Source: CAZAZQ01 sp964489705
Lineage (GTDB): Bacteria; Zixibacteria; MSB-5A5; GN15; FEB-12
Assembly (NCBI GenBank): GCA_964489705.1
Contig: CAZAZQ010000002.1
Coordinates: 62,001 to 126,000 of the forward strand
Direction: 5' to 3'
DNA: 64,000 nucleotides
A program made the translations under genes and the position numbers. A model generated the notes under the pieces. It saw only the letters and a list, made by a program, of their open reading frames with translations, was not told the DNA's origin and searched no databases. Positions 1-8,360 of the stretch are shown here, in pieces (positions within the stretch are counted from its first letter, which is position 1; the number at the start of each line of letters is the position of its first letter).

Positions 1-1
1 T

Positions 2-742
2 AATCTTGTGAGCGTTACGGGAGAGCGGCTCCCAAAAGTGGAGCGACTGGAGCAAGCTCTTCGTCCACGAATCGATTTACTCCTGACAACGTCGCAGGCA
101 TTGAGAGAGAAATATGCGCCCCATTACCGCCGGTCGGTGTTGGTCGGCAACGGACTTTCCCGTCGGACGCTTGAACAACTAAGCAAAGAAGAAGGAGAAG
201 AGGTTGCGGAAATCAAAGCTATCCCTTCGCCGCGGATCGGATATGCCGGATTTGTCTCGAACCGTCTCGATTGGGATTTATTGAATGCGCTGGCGGAAGC
301 AAAGCCGGAATGGCATTTTCTTTTCGTCGGTCCGGTTGCCGATAGGGCGATTCTCAAACGAGCCAGCCGTTTTACGAATCTTCATTTCTTAGGAAGTTAC
401 CCCTACGAATCGGTGCCGGCGGTTTTGAGAAGCTTTGACCTCGGGATGATGCCGTATTTGGACAACGAGTTTTTCCGCTTTTTGAATCCGCTGAAATTTT
501 ATGAGCTGGCAGCCGCCGGGTTGCCGTCGGTCAGCTCGCCGATTGAAGAGCTTCGGCAGTTTCCGCCCGAGCTTGTCAAAGTGGTGCCCAATCGGGTAGA
601 GGAGTGGATTGACGCCATCGAAGAGCTGTTGTCCGTCCCCCGTGAGGAGGTTCGTCCGTTGGGACGGGAACTTGCCTCTCAATATATTTGGGAAGATATG
701 GCGGAAAAGTTGTTGGAGCAGATTGCCGGTTTTATGCCGTAA
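2..742 (+). CDS. Glycosyltransferase, group 1 type (5' end cut by window)
   Basis: C-terminal part of a GT-B glycosyltransferase. The frame is open to the window edge, so the N-terminal acceptor-binding half lies outside; the GTG at 8 is only an internal codon. Visible are the end of the acceptor domain (DLLLTTSQALREKY), a VGNG linker and the second Rossmann domain with IGYAGFVS and FVGPV strands. The donor-sugar region NPLKFYELAAAGLPSVSS corresponds to the usual P-x-K-x-(Y/F)E-x-x-A-x-G-x-P motif. It resembles TuaH-like sugar transferases of surface polysaccharide synthesis. It converges on a flippase and a UDP-GlcNAc 2-epimerase, which supports a role in exopolysaccharide or O-antigen assembly. 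Donor and acceptor cannot be told from the sequence. Confidence 0.85.
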   Translation, partial: NLVSVTGERLPKVERLEQALRPRIDLLLTTSQALREKYAPHYRRSVLVGNGLSRRTLEQLSKEEGEEVAEIKAIPSPRIGYAGFVSNRLDWDLLNALAEAKPEWHFLFVGPVADRAILKRASRFTNLHFLGSYPYESVPAVLRSFDLGMMPYLDNEFFRFLNPLKFYELAAAGLPSVSSPIEELRQFPPELVKVVPNRVEEWIDAIEELLSVPREEVRPLGRELASQYIWEDMAEKLLEQIAGFMP

Positions 743-747
743 TTTTC

Positions 748-2019
748 TTACGTCTGCCAGAGATGGTGTTTCCGCACTCCATAGATCCGCATCCCTAAGA
801 TAAGCGATTCTGAAATCATCATAACAATGACCACTACGTGGGAGCTGATAACCGGAATGAGTGCCGCTATCAAGGCAACGTGAATGAGCGCTCCGATGAC
901 ATTGGAATAATTGGCGTACTTTTCATGGTTCAATGCTGCCAAGAGGGGATAGCTCAAAAGCAGCGATGCCGCAATCACCGGAATAAGAAGCGCAAACAAC
1001 CGCAGGATTCCGGCGGAGGCGGCAAAGTCGGCACCGAAGACCACGTTCGTGATAAGCGAGCTCAGCGAGAAGACCACGACGGCAATAGCGAGCGCTCCCA
1101 AGAGAGCATAGCGGAAAATCTTTTTGAACAAAGCCACATTCCTCTTGCTTGCCATGTAGGGGTAAAGAGCTTGCACCAAGGGATAGAACGCCGAACGCAT
1201 GGCGATAAAGAGCTTTTCGGCGGCAGCGTAGTAGCCCACCGTTTGGTTGTTGGTGAAAAAGCCCAAGATAATCGTGTTGAACGACGAATAGACGGTACCT
1301 GAAATTTGCGAAAGAAAAAATTGGAAGCTGCTTTTGAACTGGCTGGTAATTGCCCGCCAGCCAAACCATCCGAAAGAGACTCGAAACTTTCTGACGGCGA
1401 TAATCATGCTCAAAATGCCCGCTATGATAAAGCCGAGGGAATTGAGCAGAGGGACATACAAGTAATCTTCCGTCGAGCGGACGAATATAAAAATAAGCAC
1501 GACGAAGAGAAGACGAGCGATGAGAATCATGACGGTGGAGTAGGTCATCTTTTCGATGCCTTGGAAGAACCAAACCGGAAACAAGACATTTCCGACAACC
1601 AGCCCGTAGGAGATAAGAAAAAGCGTCGGCTCCGCGGCAAATTTTCCTACCAGTTTGACAAGCAGGAGCAAAAGGAAAAACCCCACTATCATGAGAACGA
1701 ATCTCACGGTGAGAACGGTGCTGAAAATCTCTGAAATTTTGCGGTTGTCTTGTTGATGGGCGGCAATGTTTCTGGTTGCAGAAAGGTTGAAGCCGTAGTC
1801 CGTGAAGATAATGAAATACTGCATAGTCGCCTGCGCGAACGCCACCACACCGAATTTTTCCGCTCCCAGAACCCGCACCAGGTAAGGCAGCGTAATTAGC
1901 GGCAGAAGGTAGTTTATCCCCTGGAGCACAGAGAGAGAAAAGACGTTTTCAATGAGCCCTTTTATCCCTGACTCTTGCTGGGAGGAAAGTTTCGTGCGTA
2001 TCTGTGTGAACCAACTCAT
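748..2019 (-). CDS. Polysaccharide flippase (Wzx/RfbX-like)
   Basis: Integral membrane protein of 423 residues with about twelve hydrophobic segments, typical of the MOP-superfamily polysaccharide translocases that flip undecaprenol-linked repeat units across the inner membrane. The N-terminus carries the family signature region (GINYLLPLITLPYLVRVLGAE spans it, followed by FGVVAFAQATMQYF), and YGFNLSATRNIA matches the conserved D/G-Y-G-x-x-x-x-(A/G)-x-R motif. The ATG overlaps the TGA of the upstream epimerase gene by four bases (2016-2019), so the two are translationally coupled. It ends six bases from the convergent glycosyltransferase. Substrate unknown. Confidence 0.92.
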   Translation of the reverse strand: MSWFTQIRTKLSSQQESGIKGLIENVFSLSVLQGINYLLPLITLPYLVRVLGAEKFGVVAFAQATMQYFIIFTDYGFNLSATRNIAAHQQDNRKISEIFSTVLTVRFVLMIVGFFLLLLLVKLVGKFAAEPTLFLISYGLVVGNVLFPVWFFQGIEKMTYSTVMILIARLLFVVLIFIFVRSTEDYLYVPLLNSLGFIIAGILSMIIAVRKFRVSFGWFGWRAITSQFKSSFQFFLSQISGTVYSSFNTIILGFFTNNQTVGYYAAAEKLFIAMRSAFYPLVQALYPYMASKRNVALFKKIFRYALLGALAIAVVVFSLSSLITNVVFGADFAASAGILRLFALLIPVIAASLLLSYPLLAALNHEKYANYSNVIGALIHVALIAALIPVISSHVVVIVMMISESLILGMRIYGVRKHHLWQT

Positions 2020-3155
2020 ACGTCGTTCGGGGATTTTTCAGAGGGGTTATCCATAGGGCTATTTTTCTTCCGCTGCACATATGCTTTGAGGGTAGAGATG
2101 ATAATCTCCGACGGTTTCTTGCCGTCAATTCGGTAGGCTATCGGTTTGACCGAAAGGTGCTTTTGAAGCAGTCGGTTTATCGCCTTCTTATCAAGTCCCA
2201 CCAAGTGATTTCCCAGCTTGAGCGTTTCTTCCCATTCGGTTTCTTCCCGCAGAGTCAATACTGGTGTCCCCAAGAAGAGCGCTTCCTTCTGAAGCCCGCC
2301 GGAATCGGTCAGCACGGCATGGGCATAGTACGCCAGTGCCAGCGTGTCGTAATAGCTCAAAGGCTCGGTTATTGTCAGATGGGGGAGATTGCTGAGTTCT
2401 TTCCACAGTTTGAATTGTCGAAAGCGCTTTTTGGTGCGGGGATGAATGGGAAAAAGGATGGGGAAGGGAAGAGCCTCGATAGCCTCAAGGAGCTGTTGAA
2501 GCTTTTCTTGTGTATCAACCGTTGCCGCACGATGAACGGTCATAAAGAGATACTCTTTTTTCTTGAGGTCATACTCTTTCAAGATCGCCGTGTTTTTCCG
2601 AACCAGAGGACGAACCGACGCCAACAGTTCGTACATGACATCCCCGCTGAGCACGACGTTTTCCCTAATCCCTTCCGCTTTCAAGTTCTTCACCGAGAGC
2701 ATCGTCGGACAAAAAAGGATTTCCGACAGATGGTCGGTGAGCTTTCGGTTGATTTCTTCCGGCATATCCCTGACAAAAGACCGCATCCCGGCTTCAATGT
2801 GCCCGACGGGGAGAGCTGACTTCGCCGCCGCCAGGGCTCCGGCTAACGTCGAGTTGGTGTCTCCGTAGACCAGCACCACGTCAGGGCGCACCTCAAGCAG
2901 TTCCTTTTCTATCTTTACCAGCATCTTCCCGGTCATGGCACCATGGCTCCCGCCGCCGACGTTGAGGTTGACGTCCGGTTTCGGCAGACGAAGTTGTTTG
3001 AAGAAGACGTCGGACATATTCCAGTCAAAATGCTGTCCCGTGTGGATGATGTAGTGACGGAAGGATTGCGCCAGTCCTTTGGCAAGGGGCGCCAGTTTGA
3101 TGAACTGCGGACGGGCTCCCACTATCGAAACAATGGTCGGTTTGGTTTTCATCAT
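2016..3155 (-). CDS. wecB: UDP-N-acetylglucosamine 2-epimerase, non-hydrolysing
   Basis: Interconverts UDP-GlcNAc and UDP-ManNAc in the cytoplasm, supplying ManNAc-type sugars for surface glycans. The GT-B fold family markers are all present: VGARPQFIKLAPL at the N-terminus, YGDTNST, HIEAGMRS, the PEEINR segment with the catalytic acid, VHRAAT and LTDSGGLQKEA for UDP binding. Length of about 379 residues is normal. The open frame extends to 3185, but a good promoter (3161-3189) lies across that extension. I therefore start at the paired ATGs at 3155/3152, which fall at the predicted transcription start and would make the mRNA leaderless. The stop overlaps the flippase start. Confidence 0.93.
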   Translation of the reverse strand: MMKTKPTIVSIVGARPQFIKLAPLAKGLAQSFRHYIIHTGQHFDWNMSDVFFKQLRLPKPDVNLNVGGGSHGAMTGKMLVKIEKELLEVRPDVVLVYGDTNSTLAGALAAAKSALPVGHIEAGMRSFVRDMPEEINRKLTDHLSEILFCPTMLSVKNLKAEGIRENVVLSGDVMYELLASVRPLVRKNTAILKEYDLKKKEYLFMTVHRAATVDTQEKLQQLLEAIEALPFPILFPIHPRTKKRFRQFKLWKELSNLPHLTITEPLSYYDTLALAYYAHAVLTDSGGLQKEALFLGTPVLTLREETEWEETLKLGNHLVGLDKKAINRLLQKHLSVKPIAYRIDGKKPSEIIISTLKAYVQRKKNSPMDNPSEKSPNDV

Positions 3156-3160
3156 AGCGG

Positions 3161-3189
3161 AATATAGGGGTCTTATACCGACCATTCAA
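3161..3189 (-). promoter_or_regulatory. Promoter for wecB-flippase operon
   Basis: On the minus strand TTGAAT (3184-3189), a 17-base spacer and TATATT (3161-3166). The predicted transcription start falls on the ATG at about 3155. Confidence 0.55.
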
Positions 3190-3412
3190 GAAGAAACCGT
3201 TTCTGCTGATTGCACTAAGAAGACAAGAAGTTTCACCGTTGTTTTTTACAAAGAAGGAAATATATTGGCATTGTTTTGGAAAAAATGGAGCGATGAAGGG
3301 TAAAAAGTTCGAAAAAGCAGCTTTAATGTGCTTTTTTGAACGGAAAAAACAAGCTCGGTGTGAGCATACGTTTCGTTCTTTTTTAACCGGTTTTGGGAAG
3401 AAGGAGTCGGCG

Positions 3413-4285
3413 ATGAAATATGGCATACTGGCGTTTTTGATAACGATGATTTCCCCTCTTATCGGGTGGAGTGGCGACACTCAGTCCGGTTCGAGCTTGA
3501 GGGATTGGTACGTACAAAATTATGATTTCTTTACTATCAAAGATACGGCATACACGTTTGAAACCGAATTCAAATTCCCGGAGGGATATCACCGTTTGGA
3601 TTCGACCCAATTGTCTCCGTTCCAATTTTGGATGTCGCATTTTCCGCTGTGGCATCGGTGGAAGCCGATCGGGTCGTGGAAAGGTGGAAAAGCCTTCGAA
3701 GCCGACCAGATTTCCCGCGCCGTCCATCTTCCTTGGCGGGGGATGACTTTTCGTGACTATGCCATTCCCATCCGGATTGTCGCCGAATATCTCTTTTCCC
3801 AAGACCGGCGGGAGGATTTTCAGGTTGTCCCCAAGTTGGGGGATACTTTGCGGTATACGGACTGGCTTTCGAGCAGAGAGGTCTATGACGGGAGGGGAGC
3901 CGTCAAATTGATACCGGATAAACAACGGGAAGACACTCCCCGAGAGTATTACCATTTTGTTGATGTCTGCATGCGCAACACGAGTTACAAGAGTCTGGCG
4001 GAAAATTGCGACTCGATCCCCGAAGCGAAAATTGCGCCGGGAGATTTGTTCCTTGCTTTCAATGAAAAAGGAACCAAGGGAGTAGTCTACGTTATCCTCA
4101 ATGTGCTGGAAGATGACAGCGGCAACAAGCTCTACGTGGCGGCAACGGGGTGTCCGGAGGCGTGCGATTTTCATATTCCGTTGTTCAATCTGGATCGGGA
4201 TTTCCCGTGGATACCCCTTGAACGGATAAAGCAATTGGGAAAGGATTTCCCTTTCTCTGGATTTTATCGTTTTCGCATCCTTTGA
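3413..4285 (+). CDS. Secreted DUF4846-like protein
   Basis: Exported protein of 290 residues, function unknown. The ATG at 3413 is chosen because AAGGAG lies seven bases upstream and the protein then begins with a signal peptide (MKYGILAFLITMISPLIGWSG); the frame is open upstream to 3239 but that part has no signal sequence. The body has a conserved-looking pattern: DQISRAVHLPW, FRDYAIPIRIVAEYLF, GDTLRYTDWLS, REYYHFVDVCMRNT, IAPGDLF and a late CPEACDFHIPLFN followed by PW. This pattern resembles DUF4846 proteins; the match is from memory, not a search. It is followed by a long non-coding stretch, so it is probably monocistronic. Confidence 0.7.
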   Translation: MKYGILAFLITMISPLIGWSGDTQSGSSLRDWYVQNYDFFTIKDTAYTFETEFKFPEGYHRLDSTQLSPFQFWMSHFPLWHRWKPIGSWKGGKAFEADQISRAVHLPWRGMTFRDYAIPIRIVAEYLFSQDRREDFQVVPKLGDTLRYTDWLSSREVYDGRGAVKLIPDKQREDTPREYYHFVDVCMRNTSYKSLAENCDSIPEAKIAPGDLFLAFNEKGTKGVVYVILNVLEDDSGNKLYVAATGCPEACDFHIPLFNLDRDFPWIPLERIKQLGKDFPFSGFYRFRIL

Positions 4286-4738
4286 GCTCCGCACGGATAC
4301 GCAGGGCACAATGAATCCGGTTCTGTCGGAGGGCAAGGCAAAGAATTTGTAAATTTGTCTTCTCTTGCTCTTGACAACCGAGAGAATAATTGTATTTTAT
4401 TACGTGTCGATGGTTCTCAAATTCGTGTAAGCATGATTTGGGCACTTCAGAGAGTAATGCTCTCCAAGAATTGAGGACACCGGCACACGCAGGATTGTCG
4501 CTGGAAGGTAAACTACATTAATATTTTGACATGAGGAGACGTATCCTCGGTCAGTGAGGATGTGCGGGAATGCGGAGGAAATTGTTTTTTTCTTTAATGG
4601 CAAAAAATACCAAGCATTTCTTGTCAAGAAGTGTCATGCAAAAAGGTGAACCATTAAACATGGAGGGTTTATCCATACGGTAACACAAGGTCTCAGAAGG
4701 TGACGTGGTGAAGAGAGGGATGAGTAGTCAAACATGAG
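4286..4738. other. Non-coding stretch with promoter and hairpins
   Basis: 453 bases without a credible gene. A promoter-like TTGACA at 4371 is followed by about 340 transcribed bases before endonuclease V. They contain GAGAG/CTCTC pairing near 4452-4466 and an ATCCTC/GAGGAT hairpin (4543-4561). The longest open frames are short and lack ribosome binding sites. It could be a small RNA or a long structured leader. Confidence 0.4.
4371..4400 (+). promoter_or_regulatory. Putative promoter upstream of endonuclease V region
   Basis: TTGACA at 4371-4376 followed, after 16 bases, by TATTTT (4393-4398) or, after 18 bases, by TTTTAT (4395-4400). The -35 is perfect and the -10 is fair. Confidence 0.45.
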
Positions 4739-5479
4739 TTGTCCAACCGACGAATGGAGGTAGCCGAGGTGGATTATCGTAGACGACACGAATGGCCTAC
4801 AACAAAGGAAGAGGCTTACTCACTCCAAAAGGAACTTGCAAATGAGATCAACTTGAATGGGAATTTCGATGAACCGAAACTTATCGCTGCGGTCGATACC
4901 GCTTATGGGACGGATGGAGATATTCTGTATGCGGCGGCAGTGGTTACAACGTTTCCCGACATCGAATTGGTCGAGCGTGCCTACCATTCCAGTCCCGTTA
5001 CTTTCCCGTACGTGCCGGGTCTTTTCTATTTTCGGGAGGGCCAGGTGATTGTGGAGGCTTTGGCGAAAGTGACGAACAACGTAGACCTGATTATTGTCCA
5101 TGGTCATGGAATCGCCCATCCGAGATATTGCGGCATGGCGTGTTTTGTCGGGTTGACGTTCGGAAAGCCCACTATCGGATGCGCCCGCAAACTTCTCACC
5201 GGCACCCATCGGCCGGTCGGGGAAAACAAAGGAAGTTTTCAACCGATCTACATTCGTTCCCGAGAAGTCGGTTATGCTCTGCGGAGTAAAGGAGGCGTGA
5301 AGCCGATTTATATTTCACCGGCGTACAAGTGCGACCTCTCTCACGCCAAGGAGATAATCGTCCAGAACTTACGGGGATATCGTTTGCCGGAACCTTTAAG
5401 ACTTGCACATTTGCTTGCCAACAAGTATCGTCGTTATGTGGAAAGGAAAGAAGAAGCGGAAAAAAGCAAACAAAAATAA
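4739..5479 (+). CDS. nfi: Endonuclease V-like protein with altered catalytic residue
   Basis: Endonuclease V cleaves the second phosphodiester bond 3' of deoxyinosine in DNA (or inosine in RNA) using two metal ions. Family motifs are clear: AAVDTAYGTDG with the first Asp (D53), YVPGLFYFREG with the Glu (E100), the GHGIAHPRYCG loop, and KPTIGCARKLLTG. The third acidic ligand, normally Asp in VDGHG/VDGQG, is His here (VHGHG, H121); E100 to H121 spacing equals the family spacing of 21. Length (246 or 241 residues) is normal. The TTG at 4739 opens the frame and ATG at 4754 is the alternative; neither has a strong ribosome binding site. Catalytic capacity is uncertain: it may be altered, RNA-specific or lost. 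Confidence 0.85.
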   Translation: MSNRRMEVAEVDYRRRHEWPTTKEEAYSLQKELANEINLNGNFDEPKLIAAVDTAYGTDGDILYAAAVVTTFPDIELVERAYHSSPVTFPYVPGLFYFREGQVIVEALAKVTNNVDLIIVHGHGIAHPRYCGMACFVGLTFGKPTIGCARKLLTGTHRPVGENKGSFQPIYIRSREVGYALRSKGGVKPIYISPAYKCDLSHAKEIIVQNLRGYRLPEPLRLAHLLANKYRRYVERKEEAEKSKQK

Positions 5480-5493
5480 CATACTCGAATTAC

Positions 5494-6786
5494 GTGAAAG
5501 AGCCAAAGAAGAATCAACCAAGCCAATGGATTCTCCATAACGCGGAAAAGATATTAGCCCGACAAATCAAGTGGAGACGGCATTTTCACCAATACCCTGA
5601 GCTGTCTTTTCAAGAAGTTCGGACTACGGCGTATTTGCGCCGCTTGGTGCAAAAAATGGGCTTGAGGATTTTGCCGATACCGTTGGAAACCGGGTTAGTA
5701 GCGGAGATAATAGGGCGGTTGCCCGGTAAGACGGTAGCTATACGCACCGATATCGATGCGCTGCCGATTTCGGAACAAACGAAACTCCCCTTTAAGTCTA
5801 AAATCCCCGGCAGGATGCATGCGTGCGGTCACGATGTTCACATGGCGGTGGTTTTGGGAGTGGCGGCGCTTCTGGAGAAAGGAAGGGAGAAGCTTCACGG
5901 GAGAGTGCGGTTTCTTTTTCAGCCTGCGGAAGAGATGCCTCCCGGTGGAGCTCAGGTGATGATTGAGCAGGGGGCGATTGAAGGGGTAAGAATGATTTTT
6001 GGCTTGCATGTTGATTCTACCCTCCCCGTAGGGAAAATCGGGCTTCGTGATGGTGCCACGATGGCTTCCGTGACAGATTTTGACATCATCGTGCGCGGGA
6101 AAGCCGGACATGCCGCCAAGCCGCACACGGGAGTGGATGCGATTGCTGTGGCGGCGGAAATTGTGGAAGCAATTCAGAAAGTGGTCTCGCGGGAAACCGA
6201 CCCGGCGCAGCCGGTGGTTGTCACCTTTGGGACGATTCACGGTGGGGTAGCGCGAAATGTTATTGCCGATGAAGTGGTTCTGCAGGGAACGGCTCGGACG
6301 CTTTCGAAATCGTTAAGCAAACAGTTACCTCAACGGATTCGGAAAATCGCCGTTTCAATAGCGAAAGCCCATGGCGCTACGGCGGAGATGAACATCATTG
6401 CCGGTTATCCCATCTTGCATAATACTCCTCATGTTAACCGACTTTTGGCAAGAGAGTTTGAAGCCCTTTTCGGCAAAGGGAAAATTGCCGAGACCGAGCC
6501 TTCGTTGGGCGGGGAAGATTTTGCTCGTTATCTTGAGCACATTCCGGGAGCAATGTTTCGGCTGGGAGTCGGCAACAAAAACATCGGCGCCGACAAACCG
6601 TGGCATTCGCCTTATTTTATGGTAGATGAACAAGCAATTTTCTACGGCACCGCTCTTTTGACCGCGACAGTGTTTGGTTTTACATATATTTCCTGTGCCC
6701 CTCATGTACGCCAAGTGGTAAGAAAAATGGAAGAAAATATTGCGTCTTCTTCGAAAAATGGCATGATTAAAAAGTATGAGGATTAA
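5494..6786 (+). CDS. M20-family amidohydrolase (N-acyl amino acid / hippurate hydrolase type)
   Basis: Zinc or manganese dependent cytoplasmic amidohydrolase of about 430 residues, subfamily M20D, cleaving N-acyl amino acids or related amides. Seen in order: RRHFHQYPELSFQE at the N-terminus, IRTDIDALPI, the metal site HACGHDVHMAV, FQPAEEMPPGGA with the catalytic Glu pair, the dimerisation lid domain (VRGKAGHAAKPHTGVD), and the late GGEDFARY metal ligand motif. GTG at 5494 is the only start after the endonuclease V stop that keeps the whole N-terminal motif; the frame is open further upstream inside the preceding gene. Its 3' end overlaps the next gene by eleven bases, so they are probably cotranscribed. 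The natural substrate is not evident. Confidence 0.9.
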   Translation: MKEPKKNQPSQWILHNAEKILARQIKWRRHFHQYPELSFQEVRTTAYLRRLVQKMGLRILPIPLETGLVAEIIGRLPGKTVAIRTDIDALPISEQTKLPFKSKIPGRMHACGHDVHMAVVLGVAALLEKGREKLHGRVRFLFQPAEEMPPGGAQVMIEQGAIEGVRMIFGLHVDSTLPVGKIGLRDGATMASVTDFDIIVRGKAGHAAKPHTGVDAIAVAAEIVEAIQKVVSRETDPAQPVVVTFGTIHGGVARNVIADEVVLQGTARTLSKSLSKQLPQRIRKIAVSIAKAHGATAEMNIIAGYPILHNTPHVNRLLAREFEALFGKGKIAETEPSLGGEDFARYLEHIPGAMFRLGVGNKNIGADKPWHSPYFMVDEQAIFYGTALLTATVFGFTYISCAPHVRQVVRKMEENIASSSKNGMIKKYED

Positions 6787-8248
6787 GGTTTTCCTGTTCT
6801 GTATGCTTCTTGGGGTGGGTGTCGGTATATCGATACCGGCTCACGCTGAGAAGCTGAAAGGGCAGGCGGTCACCTGGGCGAATTTCAGCTTCATCAACTA
6901 CATCGCCACCTCGTTCAAGTATGTCTACTTTGCCACCACAAACGGGATTATCCGTTACAACAAACTTGAGGAGAAATGGGAATATCCTCTGACCGGTTCG
7001 GAGGGTTTGGAAAAGTCCGATATCCTCAAGATTTGGGTGAGTACGTTCGATGACCATCTGATTGCCTCAACGTCCGACGGGTTGGTCGAGTATGATGCTC
7101 TCTTCGACCGCTGGATTCCGGTCTCCGAGCTTCCGGTGATGGAGAGTGACGATAGGCACGTCAACATTCCTTCCAATGTCAGTCCGCCGTTTGGCTTTTT
7201 GTTTGACGGGAGGAGTCTTATCGATCCGTTGAATCGCCGGTTTCTTATCAACGACGTGGTGGATGACCGAACCGGCACGCTGTGGCTCGGGATCTGGGGG
7301 TATGGAGCGGCCCGGGTGAATAAGATGTCTCACATGATGGATTTTTTACCGTACGGGTTGCTTCAAGATAAAGTGCGGACAGTCATTCGAGTCGGCGACG
7401 AACTTTGGATCGGCGGAGCGATTTCCAACAACATTCGCTCCGGCATTACCGTTTTCAACCCCGACGAGAACACTTTTGCGTATATGGAAGCGGGATTCGG
7501 CAACGGCTTGCCGCCTCTTGACGTGAACTGCTTGGCGGCAGACGATTCGCTGATTTTCATCGGCACGGAAAGGGGAGTGTATCTGGCGGAGAGAGAGTCG
7601 AAGGATGTGACCCCGCTGGCGATTTCCCGCCGCGATGTGAACAGCAGAAACGTTCTGTGTCTGGAACGAAACGGGAAAAAAATCTTCTGGGGGGCGGAGC
7701 GAGGATTGTATCTGGCTGAGCCGCCGTACGACAGCGTTCAGTTTGTCCGTCCCGACATTTTTATTGAGCAGATAGTGTATCACCTTGTAATTGTCGATTC
7801 CTCATTGTGGATTGCTTCCGGGAGCGGGGCGTATCGCCTGAACCTCACCAGCGGAAAGTTGCAGCAATTCAAAGATCCGGAGCAGGTGCTTTTTCATGAC
7901 GTGTATGACATTACCACGTACGGGAAAGATTTGTGGTTGATCTCCGAAGACGGTGTGGTTCGTGTTAATCGGGAAACGGGAGAAGAAAAGACTTTTTCGC
8001 TCTCTTCCCGTCGGGTAATGCCGCGGACGATTGTCGTCAACGATACCGTCTCTTTTGTCGGCACCGATGACGGTTTGTTCTTTATCTTTTACAAGGATAA
8101 AAAGCCGTTTACCCGCCGCTTTACGGTTGACGACGGACTCGCTTCCAACCGTATTTGGTGCTTGCTTCTTGATGGAGACTACCTCTGGGTCGGTACCGAG
8201 AAAGGTTTGACCAGATTCCTGTGGAATAATCCTGAACGGGTCGACTAA
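6776..8248 (+). CDS. Secreted beta-propeller protein
   Basis: 490 residues with a signal peptide (MRIKVFLFCMLLGVGVGISIPAHA). The remainder is a repeating pattern of two-component-regulator-type propeller blades, with recurring LW(I/V/L)G-x-x-x-G-(A/V/L) cores: LWLGIWGYGAARVN, LWIGGAISNNIRSG, IFIGTERGVYLAE, LWIASGSGAYRLN, LWLISEDGVVRVN and LWVGTEKGLTRFLW. No kinase, enzymatic or sorting domain follows the propeller, so it is likely a periplasmic or surface binding protein. It starts inside the end of the amidohydrolase gene (ATG at 6776) and is probably in that operon. Function unknown. Confidence 0.75.
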   Translation: MRIKVFLFCMLLGVGVGISIPAHAEKLKGQAVTWANFSFINYIATSFKYVYFATTNGIIRYNKLEEKWEYPLTGSEGLEKSDILKIWVSTFDDHLIASTSDGLVEYDALFDRWIPVSELPVMESDDRHVNIPSNVSPPFGFLFDGRSLIDPLNRRFLINDVVDDRTGTLWLGIWGYGAARVNKMSHMMDFLPYGLLQDKVRTVIRVGDELWIGGAISNNIRSGITVFNPDENTFAYMEAGFGNGLPPLDVNCLAADDSLIFIGTERGVYLAERESKDVTPLAISRRDVNSRNVLCLERNGKKIFWGAERGLYLAEPPYDSVQFVRPDIFIEQIVYHLVIVDSSLWIASGSGAYRLNLTSGKLQQFKDPEQVLFHDVYDITTYGKDLWLISEDGVVRVNRETGEEKTFSLSSRRVMPRTIVVNDTVSFVGTDDGLFFIFYKDKKPFTRRFTVDDGLASNRIWCLLLDGDYLWVGTEKGLTRFLWNNPERVD

Positions 8249-8360
8249 TATTATATGAGTTGTTGCTTTCTAGTTGATTGCGAAGTCGGGAATAGTTACC
8301 ATAAAGATGATGGAAGGAAATCGGACACAGCCGAAGGCGTTTTCGTGGTGAAGGCAAGCG

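Noticed and set aside
838..1302. Plus-strand open frame opposite the flippase (and similar shadow frames throughout)
   Set aside because: Opposite-strand shadows of well-supported genes, charged low-complexity products.
4721..4738. TGA before the endonuclease V frame read as selenocysteine
   Set aside because: Only five codons precede it, with no catalytic residue expected there and no SECIS-like hairpin after it.
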